Shown here piece by piece: positions 9,263 through 17,483 of a stretch of DNA of 64,000 bases. Numbering within the stretch: the first letter of the stretch is position 1; every line of letters starts with the position of its first letter. The DNA is taken from positions 19,783 through 83,782 of the IMG/VR virus record IMGVR_UViG_3300042514_000757; one strand, written 5' to 3'. The notes under the pieces were generated by a model, which was given only the letters and a program-made list of their open reading frames with translations, made no database searches and was not told the origin of the DNA. Source of the stretch: a virus. A program made the translations under genes and the position numbers.

Positions 9263-9292
9263 ATCCTAGCACAGGTCCAGGCGGTTTGTCAA
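9263..9292 (-). promoter_or_regulatory. Sigma70-like promoter
   Basis: Minus strand TTGACA, 18-base spacer, TAGGAT. The -35 overlaps the stop region of gp5. It would drive the two small genes at 8789-9237. Confidence 0.55.
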
Positions 9293-11775
9293 TTCAGTTT
9301 AATGGTCGTTGCGGTTAGTGTCATGATTGTTGCAGCGGTCATCGTCATGGCTTGTCCAGCATTCAATGATAGAGCACCGCCGATAGCACTCATAGCGATT
9401 GCACCTGTGGTAACTGTAGCGGTTAATCCTCCCGCAGCAACAGTAAAGAACATACCACCAGTTCCAACTAAAAGTGAGATTGGTCCAGCAGTATTGTTCA
9501 CAGTATATCTAGGAACTGCATCTGCTCCCAATCCAGGATTGATAATCATGTCATATGAACCATGCATGATCGTAAAGATACCAGACTTTGCTCTAGGTAG
9601 AGGTGGGAAGTTGATATTTCTAATTAGTGAGGGAGTCTCAACATAGATTGCATTACCTGCAGCCAACTTGAGGTCATTTGTGCAGTTGATGTTTAACGAT
9701 GGAGCATTTAAGTTCATCGTATCTGTCATGATCTTAACATCAGTTCCAGGTTTGGATGCGATAGTTGATCCCATACCCTGCATAGAGACTTTACCTCTAC
9801 CAGCAATCTCAGTGTCACTATCAAAAACGATAACATTCTTGGATTGCTTTCCACTAGTATTACCTTTTGCTCCAGTTGATGTTACTGGCAATGGAGCACC
9901 ATTGACTTTGAATGCCAATCTTCCACCAACTTCAATATCAAGATCTCCAGTGATCTTTAACTTATAACTACCTCCAACATTCTGCTGGAACTCACCAAGG
10001 TTTTCAAGTAGGAAATCTTTCTGAGTCTCTACCTTAGTTGCACCAGGGAAGGTAATGACATCACCAAAAACAGTCTTCTGGGGATTTGGTGCGGTCTGTG
10101 CTCCAGTAGACTTATTCTGCTGTTCAGCATCATACTTTTCTTTCCAGTTGCGATATTCCTGATTATTAGAACGAATACTCCACCATGACATACCACTAGC
10201 ACGTCTTTCAATAGTGGATTGCCTACCTGGAGTACCACCATGAATCATATTATATCCACTTAATTGATTACTTGAAGTTGTCAAGTATTCATTTGCATCT
10301 TCAAGAATTGCTTGAACAGCATTAACAGAAGATTTCACTGCAGCAACAGTAGTATTAGTTGTTACTGCTTGTCCACAACCAGCAGCAATTGATCCTAATG
10401 GATTTGATTCTGAGATGTTACAATCAGTAGTTCCAAGGAAAGGTACAAATGACGTAATCTTATCTCCACCAGGAGCAGTGCGATCACACATTGTTGGTAT
10501 TAGTCCCAACAGAAGACTGATAATGCTAGTGATACTACTGAGATCTTGAATATTAATCTTCTCAAGATTTTGGAAGAATGCCGTTCCACTCTTCATTACA
10601 TTAGATACTGTCTTCGAAACTGCAACAGCGGAAGAAATTGCACTAACAATACCATTGATACCAGAAATAGCATCACTAATTGTACAAAGTACTTGGTTAA
10701 CAATATCATCAAAAGCACCTTGTATTAGAGATGTCAATTGATCAAACGAAGATCCAACAACAGATTGAACAAAACCCTCAATACCTTGAGACAGAACATT
10801 CATTGTTACGCTGAGCCAAGTGGAGTCCAATCCACAAAGAACTCTCAGAACTGCCTGAAGAATTGCCTGAATAGCAGTGGTTACAACTCCAGGAATGCCA
10901 GTGATACCTGCAATTTTTAAAGCTTTAAGACCAGCAGAAATTGTCTGTAAAAACAATTCTTTAACAGCAGCAAGTGCTTCAGATAAAACTCCAGATATTA
11001 AATTGATTACAGAACCAGTAAGTGCAGACATGTTAACTGGTAATCCACTACTGATACTGACATAACTGTTTTTACCAATAGAAACTACATTTGCACCAGT
11101 GATCGCAATGTTCTGCAGCATTCTAGTTAAAGTTCCCTCAAACGTATTGACGCTACCAGCAACAGCGTTGGCTGCTGGAGATGCTGCAATAGTAGGAACT
11201 GCAGGGTTAGCAGAACTACCACCAAATTGAACCTGAGCAAATGTATTTGCATCAGAAAATACTTGCTTCTCGTTAACTGGAGTATTTAATGAATTTGGTG
11301 GTGCTGATGCTCCAGTATCAACTCTATTAGTAGCACTAGATTTTAGAGATAGATTTGCTTCTGCACTATACTTATCATTACCAAAAATAGAATTATACTC
11401 ACCTATACCAACCCCAGGTTGCTTTCTTGCTCTAACAACACCCATGATAACAGGTTGCTGAGCTTCTTGACCATCAAGAAAGAAACCCATAACCATAGCA
11501 CCATTCTGCAATTGTCCTGCAGATTCTCCAGATGCTTCAACTCCAGGTTGATTTGTTGGTTGTAAAACTACTGACCAGGGAAGATCTTCGTTTGGTATCT
11601 TTTCCTTGAACTTATCATCAAGACCAGTGTACCATCCCATGATCCTGACTCTACATCTACCGAGTCTTAATGGATCTTTATTATCTACAACTTCACCAAA
11701 CCACCAGAAAAATCCATCTTTACCTAGATAATCTACTGTTGGTTCATTAATAATACCGTCAAACGTATTTGGCAT
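9289..11775 (-). CDS. 5: Baseplate hub/spike protein gp5-like, no lysozyme domain
   Basis: 828 aa, ATG at 11775. The N-terminal 130 residues form an OB-fold-like module (DGFFWWFGEVVDNKDPLRLG, then WSVVLQPT, MVMGFFLDG, QQPVIMGVV) as in T4 gp5. The C-terminal ~180 residues are the low-complexity repeats expected for a trimeric beta-helix spike, ending 'TMTAATIMTLTATTIKLN'. The middle (residues about 230-470) is hydrophobic and helical. The lysozyme domain that sits in the middle of T4 gp5 is not recognisable. Wall-cleaving domains occur instead in the two tape-measure-like proteins. It has its own terminator plus late promoter upstream. Confidence 0.88.
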   Translation of the reverse strand: MPNTFDGIINEPTVDYLGKDGFFWWFGEVVDNKDPLRLGRCRVRIMGWYTGLDDKFKEKIPNEDLPWSVVLQPTNQPGVEASGESAGQLQNGAMVMGFFLDGQEAQQPVIMGVVRARKQPGVGIGEYNSIFGNDKYSAEANLSLKSSATNRVDTGASAPPNSLNTPVNEKQVFSDANTFAQVQFGGSSANPAVPTIAASPAANAVAGSVNTFEGTLTRMLQNIAITGANVVSIGKNSYVSISSGLPVNMSALTGSVINLISGVLSEALAAVKELFLQTISAGLKALKIAGITGIPGVVTTAIQAILQAVLRVLCGLDSTWLSVTMNVLSQGIEGFVQSVVGSSFDQLTSLIQGAFDDIVNQVLCTISDAISGINGIVSAISSAVAVSKTVSNVMKSGTAFFQNLEKINIQDLSSITSIISLLLGLIPTMCDRTAPGGDKITSFVPFLGTTDCNISESNPLGSIAAGCGQAVTTNTTVAAVKSSVNAVQAILEDANEYLTTSSNQLSGYNMIHGGTPGRQSTIERRASGMSWWSIRSNNQEYRNWKEKYDAEQQNKSTGAQTAPNPQKTVFGDVITFPGATKVETQKDFLLENLGEFQQNVGGSYKLKITGDLDIEVGGRLAFKVNGAPLPVTSTGAKGNTSGKQSKNVIVFDSDTEIAGRGKVSMQGMGSTIASKPGTDVKIMTDTMNLNAPSLNINCTNDLKLAAGNAIYVETPSLIRNINFPPLPRAKSGIFTIMHGSYDMIINPGLGADAVPRYTVNNTAGPISLLVGTGGMFFTVAAGGLTATVTTGAIAMSAIGGALSLNAGQAMTMTAATIMTLTATTIKLN

Positions 11776-11805
11776 GATACAATCGTATATTGATGTCCTT
11801 CAAAA

Positions 11806-11813
11806 TATTTATA
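11806..11813 (-). promoter_or_regulatory. T4-type late promoter for gp5
   Basis: Minus-strand TATAAATA about 30 bases upstream of gp5, immediately after the U-tract of the terminator at 11815-11837. Confidence 0.8.
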
Positions 11814-11814
11814 C

Positions 11815-11837
11815 AAAAAAAGGGAGGTCACCCTCCC
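11815..11837 (-). terminator. Rho-independent terminator
   Basis: Minus-strand GGGAGG/CCTCCC stem with a 4-base loop and a run of seven T. It ends the RlpA-like gene and insulates gp5. Confidence 0.88.
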
Positions 11838-11842
11838 GATAA

Positions 11843-12205
11843 TCAAACTCTACTATAACAAATACTAGCAACACCTTGACTTGGTGAAGCAATAGTAGAA
11901 AATGCACCATAGGATAGATCTAGATCCCTACCACCTACATAAGGACCACGATCATTCACACGCACAATCACTGATTTACCATTTCGTTGATTCGTCACTC
12001 TCAACTTTGTACCAAATGGCAACCACTTGTGTGCTACCGATTTCCCATAAGCATTGTATCTTTCTCCATTGGCAGTTGTCTGCCCATGATATCCATCACC
12101 GATTCCATAATGTGAGGCGAGGGAACATCCGCTCGCTGCCTTTGCGGAAAGGGGTGCCAGACCCACCAGACCAAAAGCAAGAATTGAAATTGTTTTAAAA
12201 AGCAT
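11843..12205 (-). CDS. RlpA-like double-psi beta-barrel protein, secreted
   Basis: About 120 aa. MLFKTISILAFGLVGLAPLSAKA is a good signal peptide (an upstream in-frame ATG at 12232 would add nine residues). The mature part has the RlpA core 'SHYGIGDGYHGQTTANGE', 'GTKLRVTNQRNGKSVIVRV' and the strongly conserved 'NDRGPYVGGRDLDLSYGA'. RlpA proteins are septal lytic transglycosylases, so a role in wall degradation at lysis or entry is likely. It sits between cpeT/tRNA-Val and gp5 and is closed by its own terminator. Confidence 0.85.
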   Translation of the reverse strand: MLFKTISILAFGLVGLAPLSAKAASGCSLASHYGIGDGYHGQTTANGERYNAYGKSVAHKWLPFGTKLRVTNQRNGKSVIVRVNDRGPYVGGRDLDLSYGAFSTIASPSQGVASICYSRV

Positions 12206-12280
12206 TAATTTTGATAGAACTCTACATCCCAATAGAAGGGGGGTATACCACCCCTCTCGGGGGGCACCTTCCTGGGCTCT

Positions 12281-12294
12281 AAATGATAGTAGTC
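12281..12294. repeat. Direct repeat copy 1 flanking tRNA-Val
   Basis: AAATGATAGTAGTC, identical to 12400-12413. The two copies are 119 bases apart and bracket tRNA-Val. Confidence 0.85.
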
Positions 12295-12326
12295 AAGTGC
12301 TTCATGACAAAAAAATCTACTATCAA

Positions 12327-12398
12327 TGGGCGATACTGGATTCGAACCAGTGACCATCTCCGTGTAAAGGAGGCACTCTACCGCTGAGTTAATCGCCC
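12327..12398 (-). tRNA. tRNA-Val (UAC)
   Basis: Acceptor GGGCGAT/ATCGCCC, anticodon loop TTTACAC (UAC, codon GUA), T-loop TTCGAAT. Its 5' 21 bases also encode the last residues of the CpeT frame. Confidence 0.93.
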
Positions 12399-12833
12399 AA
12401 AATGATAGTAGTCTTTGCTACCCCATATCAGTTTATTGTCTATATAACCCGCATCGCGTGTCATAAGTACATTATTATGTAGTTTGAATTCGGAACGGAG
12501 ATTTGCACCGCGAACGATACACTCCGTTCCGATATTTTTACCAAACCACGTATTATCCCTAAATGTAATCAGTACATCACATTTATTGTTCTTGGTACCA
12601 TCATCATTCCAACATTGCAATAAAATCCCAGATTCTGTTTCAATAAAAGTGTTTAACCTTTTTCGGTAAGGTTCGTTTTCTCCCATATAGTGATACCACT
12701 GTTTGGAAAGATACTTATCTTCACCGACATATTCCCAAGAAGAAAGAATCCAGGCATATTTAGTTGGGTTGCTGAACGCTTGGTCTTTGTTTGACCAGCG
12801 ACCAAGCAGGTGTCTCAAGAACTCCGTTATCAT
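12378..12833 (-). CDS. cpeT: CpeT-like phycobiliprotein lyase
   Basis: 151 aa from ATG 12833; a shorter product from TTG 12818 (GGAG just upstream) is also possible because the -10 of the promoter at 12829-12857 overlaps the ATG. The CpeT/CpcT lyase pattern is clear: 'LLGRWSNKDQAFSNP' near the start, 'QWYHYMGENEPYRKRLNTF', 'CDVLITFRDNTWFGKN', 'TECIVRG' and 'LIWGSKDYYHFG'. The phage form is shorter than host CpeT (about 200 aa), as known for cyanophages. It would attach or hold bilin chromophores. The C-terminal residues GRLTQR are encoded by the start of tRNA-Val, and the preceding repeat suggests an altered C-terminus. Confidence 0.88.
   Translation of the reverse strand: MITEFLRHLLGRWSNKDQAFSNPTKYAWILSSWEYVGEDKYLSKQWYHYMGENEPYRKRLNTFIETESGILLQCWNDDGTKNNKCDVLITFRDNTWFGKNIGTECIVRGANLRSEFKLHNNVLMTRDAGYIDNKLIWGSKDYYHFGRLTQR
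12400..12413. repeat. Direct repeat copy 2 flanking tRNA-Val
   Basis: AAATGATAGTAGTC, identical to 12281-12294. It lies within the 3' coding end of cpeT. Confidence 0.85.
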
Positions 12834-12857
12834 AGCACAAGATCAGTGGGGTGTCAA
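12829..12857 (-). promoter_or_regulatory. Sigma70-like promoter at cp12/cpeT junction
   Basis: Minus strand TTGACA, 17-base spacer ending TGC, TATGAT. The -35 overlaps the TGA stop of cp12 and the -10 overlaps the ATG of cpeT. Confidence 0.65.
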
Positions 12858-13066
12858 ACGTCGTAGATGCGGCACTCGTCTGCGTGAGGGTTGTCGTTGC
12901 AGTATAGCTCTAATGCAGTTGGATCCCTATCTTCATTTGGATGATTTGCCTTATATGATTCTAGAGATTTCAACTCTTCTTCAGTATGCCTTCTTTGCTG
13001 TGGAGAAGTTGTTGGATTATCTAGGATATCGGCATCATATTTAATATGCTTATCGATACTATCCAT
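12854..13066 (-). CDS. cp12: CP12-like Calvin cycle inhibitor
   Basis: 70 aa, ATG at 13066. CP12 bridges GAPDH and phosphoribulokinase and inactivates both. The C-terminal signature is complete: LELYCNDNPHADECRIYDV with Cys56 and Cys65 eight residues apart, the disulfide pair of the GAPDH-binding tail. The middle (RRHTEEELKSLESYKANHP) stands for the CP12 core helix. An N-terminal Cys pair is absent. cp12 is a known cyanophage gene that diverts carbon to the pentose phosphate pathway, consistent with gnd at 40503. An internal promoter at 13189-13217 could drive it. Confidence 0.9.
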   Translation of the reverse strand: MDSIDKHIKYDADILDNPTTSPQQRRHTEEELKSLESYKANHPNEDRDPTALELYCNDNPHADECRIYDV

Positions 13067-13092
13067 AGAATTGTAAAAAATAGAAGTTAATA

Positions 13093-14430
13093 TTATTTAG
13101 GAGTAGCATCTCCTAGGGAATCTTTGACCAAATCAAGTTCACTGATAAGTGATTCACCACCAGAATACTTATGGCGGACTCCTGCAATAATATACAACCC
13201 CGTATAAATTTTGTCAAGTTGAATTTTTCCTTTTTCGGTAACAGTGTCTGGAATCTCAACAAAGACAGAATTACCTGCGTTAAGTTTTAAATATCCAGGA
13301 ACTTTAATTGATAACTTAATTGCCTCAAAATTAACTTTCCTACAATGAGTATAGATTGCAGTATCTTCCCATCTGCTTATATACTCACCAGTAGATGGTT
13401 GTATTTCCTTGGCTTTATCACTATCCCATAAATGCAATTGATTTGCTCTATACCTAACTCTTCTTGGAGTTTGCATTAGAGATTTTATACCTTGATCACC
13501 CTCTTCATATGGTTTGATGTTGCCAAGATGTTCCATCTTATTATAAACATCAAGTATATTAAAGTAACTTCCACCGTAGGGTATTTCTGGACTACCATTA
13601 GTTGGTACCTTTGAGTTGGATATAAAGTCTAGTGAGACTCCAACAAAAGCACCAGACCAATGACCATTCCTAACAGCATATAAAGAATCAAATAGATTTG
13701 GAAATGATATTGATTGTATATTGAATATATCCTTTCCTGTACTATCTTCTCCTAAATTTTTCATAAAGTATCCATAGGTTGGAACTGTCCTATTGGTCTT
13801 TTTCTTATATTCTTCCTTTGCATCTTTGATGATTTTATCAAATGATTTGAAGTGGAATCCATCTGGATTCTCATAGAAAATAAATCCAGATTGTTTTTGA
13901 TTTTCACTTCGAACTGCTTTAGATCCCAACCAGTTAACAACATCAAAAGGTCTCCAGTTCGGAACTACACATTTAATATTATCCTTTGTTTTTTCTATGA
14001 AAATACCTTTCTTTGTGCCAAGTTCATTCGTAAGAATTTCACTTATAACTTCATCTGCTCTTTTATCTTTATAGCACTTGAAGATATTGGTAACTTCATT
14101 AAGTATAAATTCATTGGATACACACTCAAGAACATACTTCTCATTCTTCTCATATCTAACTCTAGGCCCAATACGATAAATTCTCATGAAATAAGTGTGA
14201 GTTCCAGTGAGAGTATCCTCAAGAATAATCTCTACCATCTCATTACCCTTCAACGTCTTGATCATTCCTACCGAGTCGTTGATAGCAATGGTCATTCTCA
14301 TGCATGGAAAATCTAGAGATTGAATAATATTAATCTCATTAACTAGAGACTCCCAGTTATCAGACTTTTGCTTAAGATCACTCGTAGTAAATCTTGCAGA
14401 ATGTAGTTTTGTTTGTACTGACTGTGACAT
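13093..14430 (-). CDS. 27: Baseplate hub protein, gp27-like
   Basis: 445 aa, ATG at 14430, seven bases after the M23-containing tape-measure-like gene. It has the features of gp27/gpD-type hub subunits: an N-terminal beta domain (CMRMTIAINDSVGMIKTL), a central part with 'VVPNWRPFDVVNWLGSKAV' and 'GFIFYENPDGFHFKSFDKI', and a C-terminal beta domain ('GNSVFVEIPDT', 'GLYIIAGVRHKYSGGE'). The GFxFYEN...FxSFDxL string is typical of hub proteins. Position between tape measure and gp5 fits. Assignment is by pattern and position rather than strong identity. Confidence 0.75.
   Translation of the reverse strand: MSQSVQTKLHSARFTTSDLKQKSDNWESLVNEINIIQSLDFPCMRMTIAINDSVGMIKTLKGNEMVEIILEDTLTGTHTYFMRIYRIGPRVRYEKNEKYVLECVSNEFILNEVTNIFKCYKDKRADEVISEILTNELGTKKGIFIEKTKDNIKCVVPNWRPFDVVNWLGSKAVRSENQKQSGFIFYENPDGFHFKSFDKIIKDAKEEYKKKTNRTVPTYGYFMKNLGEDSTGKDIFNIQSISFPNLFDSLYAVRNGHWSGAFVGVSLDFISNSKVPTNGSPEIPYGGSYFNILDVYNKMEHLGNIKPYEEGDQGIKSLMQTPRRVRYRANQLHLWDSDKAKEIQPSTGEYISRWEDTAIYTHCRKVNFEAIKLSIKVPGYLKLNAGNSVFVEIPDTVTEKGKIQLDKIYTGLYIIAGVRHKYSGGESLISELDLVKDSLGDATPK
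13189..13217 (-). promoter_or_regulatory. Sigma70-like promoter inside hub gene, upstream of cp12
   Basis: Minus strand TTGACA, 17-base spacer, TATATT, inside the 3' part of the hub gene about 125 bases before cp12. It would uncouple cp12 from late tail transcription. Confidence 0.5.
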
Positions 14431-14436
14431 AATAGA

Positions 14437-17409
14437 TTATGCGAATTTCCAAGAATATTGAATTAATGATGTAGTAGGATTTAGTGCTTCAATTGGTAGA
14501 TTTCTACTTGGTCCTGGCGCTGGAAGTATTATTGGTTTTGCTGGTGATGTCTGAACCTGGGTCTGTGTTTGATTCTGTTGTTTAATTGCGCCTGCAGCGA
14601 CCGAAGATGCCCCTGCAACAGCAGCGACGGCTGCTGCCTTGGTCTGACTCTTTAATTTATCCTTCTCCGCTTCTGCTGACGTTGTGGCGCTAGTTAGGGA
14701 AGGAGAAGATGCTGGTGCAGGTGATAGACCTAATGCTACATTCAACTTATTAAATGTTTCAGCAAGTCCAGTAATACCTGCCATCTCATCTTCAGTTTCA
14801 ACTGGTATTTGATTTTCAGTGTCTGTAGATGGTCCAGATCCTGGTTTTGCCCCCTGTATAGGTTTACCACCAATAGTAATGTCCTTCAATGCTCCACTAA
14901 CAAGAGGATCTAATGATGTCCCCTTACCAAAATCTTGCTTTGTTCTGTGCTCAAAGTGTAGGTGAGGTCCAGTACCTATTCCAGTATTACCTAAGGTACC
15001 AATTTTAGATCCTGGAACTACTGTGTCTCCCCTCTTAACAAAAAATCCATCCAAATGAGCAAATCTAAGAATTTTTGATGGACCAACTTGCAAATCAACA
15101 GTATTTCCATATCCACTATAACTTCCAGCATAGAGAACCTTACCTCCAGTAATAGAAGTTATAGGAGTTCCTCTAGGTACTCCAGCGAGATCAATACCAG
15201 CGTGCCAACGACCCCATCTAGGACCATATTTTGACGTAATAACCGCTCCACCTGAAGTAGCCGTTCTTAGTCCTTCATCACCTGATCCTTTCTCCTCTTT
15301 AACTTTTCCACCCTTAGCATATTGGGGAAGAGCGTATCCTCCAGACTTTGCTTGCTTAAATCTAGAAGAAGTAAGTCCCTTGTTATTCTTAGTTGCTGGA
15401 GTATCAAATGGAATTACAAATGCACTATCAGATGCTCCACCTGCTGCTTTCTTAAATCCAACCCATTCAGTACCATGACCAATGAATGAAGTAGACATTC
15501 CACCATCAAGAGAGACGGGATATCCAGACATAGGACCAGAAATCCATCCACCCTTAGAAGCTTCTTGCTCTTTCTTTGCAGCATCAATTAACTTCTGCTT
15601 GTTCTTAATATCATCTTGTGTGATATATTTAAGGTCCAATCCCTTTTGAGCAGCATTATTAACAAAGTATGCTCTTACTTGATTAAATGCTTTCTGTCTA
15701 ATTGCTGCATTTTTGTTTCCAGAGATATCAATTTGATTTCCAAATGCCCAATCTTGAAATACCTCATAGTCACCATTGGTAGCATTGATTATTACTCTGT
15801 AAGGTTTTCCATCTGGTCCCTTAAATTTAACTTCGCCTCCCTTTCTGTCTCCTGCTTTAGAACTGAATTGAGAACCAGTTTGAGATGCTTGCCCAGCATC
15901 CATTGCTTTAGTTGCACCTTCTCTTCCTTGATCTGCACTTCCAGCACCTTGAGCACCAGCGGCTAGAGCAGATGCTGATGTATTATCTATTGAATCTGGT
16001 GGAGTTGCTGTTGGAGTTGTTGTACCCCCAATCTTATTGGCAATTACTTGCCCCGCAACCATCAAATCAGTAAGCAATCCAAGAACAGTATTATCACCCT
16101 TCCTGGTAAACTTCGTCTCTGTAGTTTTAACAGTCTTTCCTCTACCATACAGTTTCTGTAGTGAGGATTCTTTAGTCTTTCCTTTCTGTGGTTCAGCAGT
16201 TTTAGTCTGCCCAGATAATTTCTTAACTAAAGAAGAAGGAACTCCAAAACTATTTGCAACTGGTGCAATAATATCGCTAAGAATTGGACTTAGTTTAGAT
16301 GCAGGTCCACCAGTTTGTCCAACAACGCTTGAAATAGCACCAATAATACCAGCACCAATTCCCTTGAATGGTGCCATGTATAGATCAGAAAGATTCTTCG
16401 CTTTCGCTTTATCTGGTTTATTGGTATCAGTACCTAAAGTAGATAGTGGTTTGATACCAGCATCACGAATTCTCTTCTTATTATCTAAAGGAATCTTGAC
16501 TTCTGGACCCCTCTCACCCATTACTGCCTGGGTTGGTCTAGTTACGATTCCACCATCTTTCAAGTGAGGAGCCTCAGATTCACCCTGAGACATGCTTCCT
16601 CCGATAGCCGCAGCAGTTCCAACAGCAGCGGCGGCACCTAATAGACGCCCTGCCTTTCCGCCTCCACGAATTGCTCCACCAGAAGACCTTCTACCTTTTA
16701 ATAGTTTAGATGCTTGACTTACAGACTTCCAAATAGTTTGAAGTACAAACTTAACTCCACTTAGAAGTAACTTTGGGTTTTTGAGGAATGTGAATCCAAG
16801 AAGCAGAGATCCAAATCCAACAATAAACGTACCAAATCCCTTAAGTCTATCCCAGAACCCAAGATTGCTGTCAAGCATTGCTGCAAGACCATCAAGAGTT
16901 TTAGTAATATTGTCAGTTATGAATGTTTTCAGAAAATCAAATACACCTACTATTGCTTCCCATATCTTAGATAATTTCTGCTGATTTGCTGGGTTAGCAA
17001 TCCACCTCAGAACAGATTGGGTAATTACTGCTCTCATCAGGAACCCACCGAGCTCCATGAGTCCTTCAAAAAATCCTCCAATTGCAGGAAGTACTGCTTT
17101 AGTTACATTAGACTCTAATTTAGTAAGTCCGCTAGATCCTTTCTTATTCTTATCTGCCCTTTCCTTCTGAAATTGTTTCTTCTCATCCTCAAGTTCCTTA
17201 GACTTCAACTTAAGGTTTTTGATGAGAGTATCACGAATCTGAGTATTAATTACAATTGTAGAATTTAGGGTGGCGCCCATTCTGTTAAATGCTGTTGCAA
17301 ATGCAGAATAAGAAGATGCTGCAACTCCACCCGATTTAGATACCTTAGGTACCGTAACCATTTTATAGAATACTGTTTTTGGTTTGGAGGTAGGAATTGC
17401 GGATGGCAT
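14437..17409 (-). CDS. Tape-measure-like tail protein 2 with M23 peptidase domain
   Basis: 990 aa. Residues 60-90 are a Lys/Glu coiled coil, 100-225 are hydrophobic helices (FLMRAVITQSVLRWIANPAN), and near 285-310 lies 'GGIVTRPTQAVMGERGPE', a string typical of tape-measure proteins. Residues about 715-830 are an M23/LytM endopeptidase: 'WHAGIDLAG' (His, Asp) and 'GPHLHFEH' (HxH) supply the zinc ligands. It is paralogous in its N-terminal third to the next upstream protein. It probably occupies the tail lumen and cleaves peptidoglycan cross-links at entry. The C-terminal tail is rich in Ala, Gln and Pro. Confidence 0.82.
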   Translation of the reverse strand: MPSAIPTSKPKTVFYKMVTVPKVSKSGGVAASSYSAFATAFNRMGATLNSTIVINTQIRDTLIKNLKLKSKELEDEKKQFQKERADKNKKGSSGLTKLESNVTKAVLPAIGGFFEGLMELGGFLMRAVITQSVLRWIANPANQQKLSKIWEAIVGVFDFLKTFITDNITKTLDGLAAMLDSNLGFWDRLKGFGTFIVGFGSLLLGFTFLKNPKLLLSGVKFVLQTIWKSVSQASKLLKGRRSSGGAIRGGGKAGRLLGAAAAVGTAAAIGGSMSQGESEAPHLKDGGIVTRPTQAVMGERGPEVKIPLDNKKRIRDAGIKPLSTLGTDTNKPDKAKAKNLSDLYMAPFKGIGAGIIGAISSVVGQTGGPASKLSPILSDIIAPVANSFGVPSSLVKKLSGQTKTAEPQKGKTKESSLQKLYGRGKTVKTTETKFTRKGDNTVLGLLTDLMVAGQVIANKIGGTTTPTATPPDSIDNTSASALAAGAQGAGSADQGREGATKAMDAGQASQTGSQFSSKAGDRKGGEVKFKGPDGKPYRVIINATNGDYEVFQDWAFGNQIDISGNKNAAIRQKAFNQVRAYFVNNAAQKGLDLKYITQDDIKNKQKLIDAAKKEQEASKGGWISGPMSGYPVSLDGGMSTSFIGHGTEWVGFKKAAGGASDSAFVIPFDTPATKNNKGLTSSRFKQAKSGGYALPQYAKGGKVKEEKGSGDEGLRTATSGGAVITSKYGPRWGRWHAGIDLAGVPRGTPITSITGGKVLYAGSYSGYGNTVDLQVGPSKILRFAHLDGFFVKRGDTVVPGSKIGTLGNTGIGTGPHLHFEHRTKQDFGKGTSLDPLVSGALKDITIGGKPIQGAKPGSGPSTDTENQIPVETEDEMAGITGLAETFNKLNVALGLSPAPASSPSLTSATTSAEAEKDKLKSQTKAAAVAAVAGASSVAAGAIKQQNQTQTQVQTSPAKPIILPAPGPSRNLPIEALNPTTSLIQYSWKFA

Positions 17410-17483
17410 ATATTAACCCTTTTGTAACATTTCTTAACATTCCTTTTTCATGATTTTTGGCGGCGCTTCGGAACGCCCCCTCG

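Noticed and set aside
10708-10737. TTGACA-like element inside gp5
   Set aside because: The matching -10 is poor (TTTGAT) and no gene starts downstream within a reasonable distance.
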